A stretch of DNA of 20,947 nt from a virus. Of the stretch, positions 16,561 to 20,947 are shown piece after piece. The stretch lies in IMG/VR virus record IMGVR_UViG_3300031963_001100, positions 1-20,947 of that record; one strand, given 5' to 3'. Position 1 is the stretch's first letter. The number at the start of each line of letters is the position of its first letter. Below the pieces are notes generated by a model, which saw only the letters and a program-made list of their open reading frames with translations, was not told the origin of the DNA and did not search any database. Both the position numbers and the translations under genes were made by a program.

Positions 16561-17486
16561 AACTTCTTTATATCATATAATAACTGAAGATCGTAATTTA
16601 ATGATATATCTTTATTAACAAAGATTTTCTCTATTACTCTTACGCATTCTTCTCGACCATCTACAAATAAAAATTGCACGTTCTTATATGTAGTCATTAA
16701 CGTCCGAACTTTATGAAATATAAAATCAGGATTTACTTTTGTATTTCTAGCTATATACGGAAGATAGTTAAATCTTAAACACGTTGCCAAATCATTCTCA
16801 ACTACCACAACAATAGAACTATTGTTCTCTGCGGCTCTTTCTATCTCCCGGCAAAATCTATCGTATCCTGCGGCCAAAGTTCCAATAAAATCTTTTAACG
16901 ACTTTCTTTCGATAAAAGTATTTCCAGATATGTCTAAATTCTCGAAACAATAATCTCCGAAATCTAATTTCTTTACTTGAGTTAACCTAGGAAACTCTAA
17001 AGGCTTTTGCTCTCTTGTGTCTACATAAATACAATAGTTATCAACTATGTTGTCAATTAAAAGTAAGTCTTTTGGATTTAAAAACTTCTTTTCAAAGCCG
17101 TTATTATCACAGTAATCATAATAATCACCAATAACAGTTTCTAAAAAGTTAATACTAGGAATTCCAGAAGACTTTAACTCGACTTGAGAAAATGGATATA
17201 TAGATTTCTTTTTCTCTTGACGTTTTTGCAACAATCCTTTGCAATAATCTCCAACTATTTTAGGATCTGAAGACTTCGCCCACTTTTTAAAGTTTATCTT
17301 TGAATTAAAGTCAGACTCGAAATACTGATCTTTATTCTTGAACTCAATAACCTCACCAGTTAATAAATCCTTGCGAGGATAATAATGCTGATAGTAATCT
17401 GATACTGAGATTTTATGAGATTTTAAATGAGCGTGTAAACTTTTGTCATTATCAAAATCTTTATTACAGAATTTACAATTAACCAT
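16557..17486 (-). CDS. C2H2 zinc finger plus ERCC4-type nuclease
   Basis: A 309-residue protein. Residues 4-24 form a classical C2H2 finger (C4, C7, H20, H24; spacing 2-12-3). Residues about 152-245 carry the ERCC4/XPF-type nuclease core: DTREQ at 156-160, GDY at 177-179, and ERKSLKD at 193-199 with the catalytic ERK...D. A hydrophobic strand SIVVVVEND follows. Such enzymes cut branched or flapped DNA, so a likely role is resolving replication or recombination structures before or during packaging. The gene overlaps the terminase by 4 bases and its neighbour upstream by 8 bases, so it is produced together with the packaging motor. It has a clear AGGAG site 7 bases before the ATG. A homing or free-standing mobile nuclease is less likely because of the tight coupling. 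Confidence 0.85.
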   Translation of the reverse strand: MVNCKFCNKDFDNDKSLHAHLKSHKISVSDYYQHYYPRKDLLTGEVIEFKNKDQYFESDFNSKINFKKWAKSSDPKIVGDYCKGLLQKRQEKKKSIYPFSQVELKSSGIPSINFLETVIGDYYDYCDNNGFEKKFLNPKDLLLIDNIVDNYCIYVDTREQKPLEFPRLTQVKKLDFGDYCFENLDISGNTFIERKSLKDFIGTLAAGYDRFCREIERAAENNSSIVVVVENDLATCLRFNYLPYIARNTKVNPDFIFHKVRTLMTTYKNVQFLFVDGREECVRVIEKIFVNKDISLNYDLQLLYDIKKL

Positions 17487-18558
17487 TTAATATCTCCTGT
17501 TTAGAAATGCCTAGTATACGGCACTTTAATTCGTCCATACCTTCTAGCTTTGTAATTTCTTCGTCCAACGTTCTCTTTCGCATTTCTGCTAATTTGATCA
17601 TCTTTACTCTAGACTCTTCTTCTTTCCAAGCTTGAATAAGATTTACGATACTAGCATTTTGCTTGATTTGACTGCCTAATCTATCAGAACGTTTTGTTTT
17701 TAGATCATTAACAAGTTTTTGTTGACGACTGACGCATTGATTATATTCTTGCTGCGCCGTATTAATAGATTCAACAAGACCCATTGAAATTCTAGCGTCG
17801 TTATCTGCGGCTCCTTCTAATAATCTCTGCAACTTTTCTACTCTTCGCTGAATGCTAGAAGCAATAACAACTTCAGAAGACAATATAATATATTGATCTA
17901 CTTCTTCTTCTGTAAGATCGTTTTTATCGTATGTATAACGAACAAAAGAGCTTTCAAAAAGATCTCTATCAACATTACTGTCATAAGAATTAATTTGATG
18001 CACGAATCTATAAGTATTGATATACTTTAATAGGCATTCTAAATCTTTTTTATGTCTAGAGTTTAAACTTTCGCGCTTTAAATTTAAATCATATACATAT
18101 CTATTAACTTTATTAATCGCTTTATCTAAAGAACGAGGAGACACATAATCTTCTTGCGCGATTTCTTCTTGTTCTTTGTAAATATCTTCTGGAAGTATAT
18201 TCTCAGAAATAAATTTGGCGACAATTCTAGTTTCATTGTTCAAATTCGACAATGTAGGATTATCAAATATGATTCGTGTTATTTCTAACGCCTTCATTGT
18301 TTTGGCGTTATTTAAAATGAACTGTTTATTTTCGTCTGTTAAATCTGGCGCTTTTTTAGACTTGTATTCATGAGTGCCTCTAGCTTTTAGACTTCTTTTC
18401 GCTAGAAACGCTTGAACATATTTACCTTCTTTACAACGGCCATCTAAATCAGGAGAATTTGGATACGCTAATCTAATCAATTCTATCAAAGAAGGAGGAT
18501 CATCAGGACGATTGTTCCATTCGTTAACGATAATATTTTGCTGTTCTTCTGTTAACAT
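17479..18558 (-). CDS. Two helix-turn-helix-like repeats plus coiled coil; candidate small terminase
   Basis: A 359-residue protein, Lys/Glu-rich and mostly helical. Residues 2-60 (LTEEQQNIIVNEW, then SLIELIRLAYP, then KYVQAFLAKRSLKARG) and residues 73-120 (LTDENKQFILNNAKTMKALE, then ITRIIFDNP, then ETRIVAKFI) look like two copies of one helix-turn-helix-type domain. Residues about 135-345 contain long helices with heptad-like spacing (RVEKLQRLLEG, EYNQCVSRQQKLVNDLKTK), likely to oligomerise. DNA-binding domains followed by an oligomerising coiled coil, two genes before the large terminase, match the plan of a small terminase subunit. It is longer than most small terminases (about 150-250 residues), so a replication or regulatory protein is also possible. 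It starts one base after the sigma-like gene's stop, without a ribosome site. Confidence 0.6.
   Translation of the reverse strand: MLTEEQQNIIVNEWNNRPDDPPSLIELIRLAYPNSPDLDGRCKEGKYVQAFLAKRSLKARGTHEYKSKKAPDLTDENKQFILNNAKTMKALEITRIIFDNPTLSNLNNETRIVAKFISENILPEDIYKEQEEIAQEDYVSPRSLDKAINKVNRYVYDLNLKRESLNSRHKKDLECLLKYINTYRFVHQINSYDSNVDRDLFESSFVRYTYDKNDLTEEEVDQYIILSSEVVIASSIQRRVEKLQRLLEGAADNDARISMGLVESINTAQQEYNQCVSRQQKLVNDLKTKRSDRLGSQIKQNASIVNLIQAWKEEESRVKMIKLAEMRKRTLDEEITKLEGMDELKCRILGISKQEILNG
17494..17498 (-). promoter_or_regulatory. Shine-Dalgarno AGGAG of the nuclease gene
   Basis: AGGAG lies 7 bases before the ATG at 17486, inside the end of the upstream gene. It is the strongest Shine-Dalgarno match on the minus strand in this window and supports the chosen start. 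Confidence 0.75.
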
Positions 18559-18559
18559 A

Positions 18560-19249
18560 TTAATAAACGTCTATTCCGCCGTTATGGATATTTATCTTTA
18601 TCTTCTTGATAATAGCTTTTTGCATGTTCTTTATCTGCTTATATCCAGGATTTCTATTTTCCTCTGTACTCTTATAGCCCATCTTTTTCGCCGCTTGTTT
18701 TTCCGTCATTTTCTTTATATACAACATTTCATACAACTTCCATTCTAAAGGCTTCAAAAACTTTTTCATTTTCTGATCTAAGTCTAATTTGAACTTATCA
18801 ATGTCAATAGAATCGCTGTAACTTGTATCAACGCAATTTTCTAAAGACTCAAAAGACACAGGCATATTTAAATTATACGCATGTTTCTTATTTTTCTCCC
18901 ATTCTTTATATAATGGGCAATTTGAGCATTGTTTTCCAAACTTCTTACATCCTTCATCAGGTTCAGCTTCAGGACATTGGGCGCAAGGTTTAATAAAATT
19001 CAGATAATTATTGCGGATTAAATTCTTTATCTGATTTGATATTATTCTATTTACCCAAGGAGCTAAAGGCTGCTTAGGATTATAAAGATGCCACTTTTTA
19101 TAAATATGAATTCTAATGATCTGTGAAACGTCATCGAAATCTATCCAAGTTAAGCTGGACAGATTCCATTTATTCCTTCTTTTACTTATTTCGTTGTCGA
19201 TTATACTTATCGACTCTTCAAAAGAAGGTGATGACTTTTTCTTTTTCAT
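18560..19249 (-). CDS. Sigma-like transcription factor with a cysteine-rich insert
   Basis: A 229-residue protein with the plan of a small sigma factor. Region 2-like: WIDFDDVSQIIRIHIYKKWH at 35-54, then PWVNRIISNQIKNLIRN at 64-80, with the acidic pair and N..N.IRN pattern used for core binding and -10 recognition. A cysteine-rich insert follows (C89, C92, C101, C108, C111), which could bind zinc. Region 4-like: residues 160-218, LEWKLYEMLYIKKMTEKQAA with a helix-turn-helix running to KQIKNMQKAIIKKIK. T4 and relatives use a small sigma-like protein (gp55) to read late promoters, and this is the likely role here. The cognate sites may be the TGTAAT-type elements in the window. It overlaps the zinc-ribbon gene by one base (TAATG). 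An alternative is a host-derived ECF-like sigma. Confidence 0.75.
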   Translation of the reverse strand: MKKKKSSPSFEESISIIDNEISKRRNKWNLSSLTWIDFDDVSQIIRIHIYKKWHLYNPKQPLAPWVNRIISNQIKNLIRNNYLNFIKPCAQCPEAEPDEGCKKFGKQCSNCPLYKEWEKNKKHAYNLNMPVSFESLENCVDTSYSDSIDIDKFKLDLDQKMKKFLKPLEWKLYEMLYIKKMTEKQAAKKMGYKSTEENRNPGYKQIKNMQKAIIKKIKINIHNGGIDVY

Positions 19250-19644
19250 TATTGGTTTTTAATCGAACCTGCTTCTCTTCTAAAGTCATCCATAGAATAT
19301 CCGCCGCCTTCATTACTTCTTTGAAATGTTTCGCCGCCTGTTGAAGATCCAATTACATTTTCTATTTTTATTTTGAAGTTATGATCTTTTTCAATTTCAA
19401 CGTCTAATTTAGAAGCGCTAAATGCCAAATCTGTATCAATTGGTGCGCCGTCATCATCTTCATCAACATCATCTTCTACAATTGGGGCGCGATATTGTGG
19501 GCGCGTAGCTTTTGGTGCTGGCTTATTTTGTACAGTTGAAGCCGCCGCGACCTTTGTATTAAAAGGGTTGCCACAATTAAAGCAGAAATTGGGCTTATTG
19601 TTAGATTCGTGCGGCGACCCACATTTTTGGCAGTATATCTTCAT
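19249..19644 (-). CDS. Zinc-ribbon protein with disordered acidic middle
   Basis: A 131-residue protein. Residues 5-24 form a zinc ribbon (C5, C8, C21, C24; CQKCGSP and CFNCGNPFN). Residues 30-80 are disordered, first basic-Ala/Pro-rich, then acidic (EDDVDEDDDGAP). Residues 82-110 look like a short beta segment (DLAFSASKLDVEIEKDHNF). The C-terminus is short (MDDFRREAG). The gene overlaps the sigma-like gene by one base and starts 17 bases after the PhoH stop. The overlap suggests the two are made in a fixed ratio and might work together, as T4 gp33 and gp55 do in late transcription. This partner role is inference; I see no sequence match to gp33. Confidence 0.65.
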   Translation of the reverse strand: MKIYCQKCGSPHESNNKPNFCFNCGNPFNTKVAAASTVQNKPAPKATRPQYRAPIVEDDVDEDDDGAPIDTDLAFSASKLDVEIEKDHNFKIKIENVIGSSTGGETFQRSNEGGGYSMDDFRREAGSIKNQ

Positions 19645-19661
19645 ATATTATTATATTACAT
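19645..19661 (-). promoter_or_regulatory. TGTAAT-type start-site element before the zinc-ribbon gene
   Basis: The minus strand reads ATGTAATATAATAATAT, then ATG at 19644. It exactly fills the gap after the PhoH stop codon. TGTAATATAATAA is identical to the elements at 4596 and 11686. Confidence 0.5.
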
Positions 19662-20381
19662 TTATTTAGAAGATTTTAGTTTATTAACGATAAACTTAAC
19701 AATTTTCGATCTTACAATGTCTTCTTCATCAAATGTGAATGTGTGTATTCCCATAGCTTTACTGTCTTCATCAGAGAATAAATGGAATAAATCTTCAAAG
19801 CCGCCAGCTTTATTTGGCGGCAAATCTGTTTGCATAGGATCGGCAAGAACGAAACAACGACTAAATTCACCTAGACGAGTAAGAACTGTAACTATTTCTT
19901 TTTTTGTACTGTTTTGACATTCGTCGAGGATAATAGACTTTGCCGCCCAACTCATACCGCGAGAATAATTAATTGGATACATCGAAATCCGCTCTTCTTT
20001 TTCCAACTTGTCAACTTCGGCGCGAGGTAATAGTTCATCCAACTTTTCCAAAAATGGCAAATTGTAGAACTGAAGCTTTTCACTTGCATCTCCCGGCAAG
20101 AACCCAATCTTGCTATCGCTGCTTTCTACCGCAGAACGAATATATATAATATCAGAAACTTTTTTCTCATTTAGTAACAATAATGAAACATAAGTAGCAA
20201 TAATACTCTTAGAAGTACCAGCGGGGCCATTAACAAATATAATACGAGTGTTTTTATTTGTAGCTAATTCAATAAATTGCTTTTGCTTTTCAGTCCATTT
20301 TAAAGATCGTACACTTAAAGAGTCTTTGATTTTTTCTCTTTGAGATACTTTTGTAGACTCATCAGCTTTTTTTGATTTCAT
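19662..20381 (-). CDS. phoH: PhoH-like P-loop ATPase
   Basis: A 239-residue PhoH-family ATPase, of normal length for the phage form. It shows Walker A GPAGTSKS at 52-59, Walker B with IILDECQN at 150-157, the LADPMQTD sensor-like motif at 179-186 and a conserved arginine in DIVRSKIVKF near 224. PhoH proteins belong to the helicase-like P-loop group and are very common in marine phages. Their role in infection is unclear; RNA handling and phosphate stress have both been proposed. It is the first gene of the leftward operon, 464 bases from the divergent gene. In Walker A, S replaces the usual G (GTSKS), and the usual DEAQN is DECQN. Neither change removes the catalytic Lys, Asp or Glu. Confidence 0.92.
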   Translation of the reverse strand: MKSKKADESTKVSQREKIKDSLSVRSLKWTEKQKQFIELATNKNTRIIFVNGPAGTSKSIIATYVSLLLLNEKKVSDIIYIRSAVESSDSKIGFLPGDASEKLQFYNLPFLEKLDELLPRAEVDKLEKEERISMYPINYSRGMSWAAKSIILDECQNSTKKEIVTVLTRLGEFSRCFVLADPMQTDLPPNKAGGFEDLFHLFSDEDSKAMGIHTFTFDEEDIVRSKIVKFIVNKLKSSK

Positions 20382-20397
20382 TTTATGTAATTAGAGT

Positions 20398-20403
20398 ATT
20401 ATA
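20398..20403 (-). promoter_or_regulatory. Candidate -10 box for the PhoH operon
   Basis: The minus strand has TTTTTGTTATAATAC, with a perfect TATAAT ending 16 bases before the PhoH ATG, giving a leader of about 8-10 bases. The expected -35 position holds only AT-rich sequence. AT content makes this moderately weak evidence. Confidence 0.4.
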
Positions 20404-20455
20404 ACAAAAATATACATATATATTAAAATTAGTATATGTAATAGGCGGTTTCTCG

Positions 20456-20476
20456 AAAATACGACTATCGTATTTT
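20456..20476. repeat. Perfect 9-pair inverted repeat
   Basis: AAAATACGA and TCGTATTTT are separated by CTA. On the plus strand two further T residues follow. It could be an operator near the PhoH promoter or a weak terminator for rightward transcripts. The AT-rich stem favours a protein-binding site. Confidence 0.5.
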
Positions 20477-20712
20477 TTACACCTCAAAGAATATAGAAAA
20501 TACCTTTTTCTTTATTTTTTTAAAAATAGGGGGGGTATGTATATTATTTAAATTAGGAGAGAATAAAGCAGTTATATATAAAAGGAGAATTTTGAGTATG
20601 GGAGAATATAGTATATATGTAAAGGAGTATTTTTAATTGGGGAGAATGATATTAATCCCCTCCCCCCTGCTAGGCAAAAGTCAAGTCCGAATTTTTTTGA
20701 AAAATGGGGGGG

Positions 20713-20749
20713 TTGGCACGGTATGTGCTGCATGCAGGTTGTGTGCCAA
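20713..20749. repeat. Nested inverted repeat (TTGGCAC...GTGCCAA around CTGCATGCAG)
   Basis: TTGGCAC at 20713-20719 pairs with GTGCCAA at 20743-20749. The 10-base palindrome CTGCATGCAG (20728-20737) lies almost at the same centre. The two concentric symmetries suggest an operator or a structured RNA leader upstream of the rightward promoter. Confidence 0.4.
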
Positions 20750-20810
20750 GTGTCTGCGTCCAGGCGAAGAAAAAAAAAGCGAAAAAAGTAAAAAAAAGTA
20801 TCTGAAAGAG

Positions 20811-20839
20811 TTGACAGCCACCGAGTTCTAGCCCATAGT
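20811..20839 (+). promoter_or_regulatory. Sigma-70-type rightward promoter
   Basis: A perfect TTGACA (20811-20816), a 17-base spacer and CATAGT (20834-20839). Three A-tracts centred about ten bases apart (20770-20778, 20782-20787, 20790-20797) lie just upstream and would act as curved DNA or an UP element. The predicted start of transcription is close to 20846, the A of the downstream ATG. It looks like an early promoter read by host polymerase. Confidence 0.5.
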
Positions 20840-20845
20840 GTGTCC

Positions 20846-20947
20846 ATGCAAAACGAAATGAACTTCACGGTCTACATCAACGGAATCGCCACCTCCATCA
20901 TGGCTGGCAATCAGTTCCACGCTCTCAATCGTGCGCGTAAGATTCAC
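20846..20947 (+). CDS. Start of a plus-strand protein, cut by window edge
   Basis: Thirty-four codons are visible, beginning MQNEMNFTVYINGIATSIMA, with no stop before the edge. G/C-ending codons (ATC, GCC, TCC, CAC) dominate, like the capsid genes and unlike the AT-rich minus-strand genes. The upstream frame closes at 20789-20791, so starts at ATG 20846, GTG 20840 or ATG 20858 are possible. None has a Shine-Dalgarno site. It is divergent from the PhoH operon and follows a good sigma-70-type promoter, so it could be an early gene. I do not recognise the protein. A chance frame or an assembly junction cannot be excluded. Confidence 0.45.
   Translation, partial: MQNEMNFTVYINGIATSIMAGNQFHALNRARKIH

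Larger units (their letters stand above)
20382..20845. other. Non-coding divergent control region
   Basis: No convincing gene lies in these 464 bases. The left third is very AT-rich and holds a TATAAT-type box for the PhoH operon and a perfect inverted repeat at 20456-20476. The middle has repeated GGA motifs (20556-20647) and runs of G and C (G7 at 20529-20535, C4TC6 at 20657-20667, G7 at 20706-20712). The right third has a nested inverted repeat (20713-20749), phased A-tracts (20770-20797) and a rightward promoter (20811-20839). It looks like an early/late switch region. I see no clear iterons or origin. Confidence 0.6.

Noticed and set aside
20598-20636. A 12-residue plus-strand micro-ORF with a GGAG site 10 bases upstream
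   Set aside because: Too short to support from one sequence, and the GGAG is one of a series of repeated GGA motifs. Kept only as an alternative reading of those repeats.
20637-20831. A 64-codon plus-strand frame starting at TTG with a CxxCxxCxxC stretch and a lysine-rich tail
   Set aside because: It spans the G/C runs, the nested inverted repeat and the A-tracts, overlaps the TTGACA box, and its Lys-rich end is simply the A-tracts translated. A GGAG lies 10 bases upstream, so it is not impossible, but the non-coding explanation is better.
20572-20868. A 98-codon minus-strand frame in the divergent region
   Set aside because: Composition is driven by translated homopolymers (runs of Phe), there is no ribosome site or TGTAAT element, and it covers all the regulatory structures.
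1-20947. tRNA genes, CRISPR arrays, integrase, insertion sequences or attachment sites
   Set aside because: I looked for cloverleaf arms with a GGTTCGA-type loop, regular spaced repeats, transposase motifs and terminal inverted repeats, and found none. The repeats present are protein repeats in fibres or short control elements.

Overview
This window looks like the structural-gene block of a tailed double-stranded DNA bacteriophage. It carries a recognisable large terminase, portal, head protease/scaffold, major capsid protein and tail-fibre-type proteins, together with a PhoH-type ATPase and a sigma-like transcription factor. There are no tRNA, rRNA, integrase or bacterial housekeeping genes. 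The set (PhoH, phage sigma, protease-scaffold, long fibres built from domains common in uncultured aquatic phages) suggests a myovirus-like relative of the broad T4-like supergroup, but I cannot name the phage or its host. Most of the DNA is AT-rich (about one third G+C by eye). The capsid genes at 6581-8309 are clearly richer in G+C.

Layout. Every confident gene lies on the minus strand, so transcription runs from right to left. Starting at the right: PhoH ATPase (20381-19662), a small zinc-ribbon protein (19644-19249), a sigma-like factor (19249-18560), a protein with two helix-turn-helix-like repeats (18558-17479), a C2H2 plus ERCC4-type nuclease (17486-16557) and the large terminase (16560-14734). 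Next come a fibre-like protein (14714-13551), the portal (13549-11717), two mosaic proteins built from recurring phage domains (11685-9834), a protease-scaffold fusion (9805-8342), a probable head-decoration protein (8309-7740) and the major capsid protein (7702-6581). After a strong terminator comes a small protein (6497-6150), then a second terminator, a second fibre protein (6075-4612) and a very long fibre gene that runs off the left edge (4595 to <1). Genes are packed with gaps of 1-40 bases or with short overlaps.

The right end (20382-20845) is a 464-base non-coding region with inverted repeats, G and C runs, repeated GGA motifs, phased A-tracts and a good sigma-70-type promoter. That promoter faces right, towards the start of a plus-strand reading frame cut by the window edge.

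The most interesting signal is a repeated element around TGTAAT(A/T)TAAT that sits directly before six minus-strand start codons, in place of a Shine-Dalgarno sequence. The same operon encodes a sigma-like factor with a cysteine-rich insert and, overlapping it by one base, a zinc-ribbon protein. My main hypothesis is that these proteins read the element as a phage-specific late promoter that makes leaderless or nearly leaderless mRNAs. The second main observation is a pair of fibre paralogues with an identical 22-residue N-terminus, despite synonymous differences in half of those codons. One of the pair is wedged between the terminase and portal genes.
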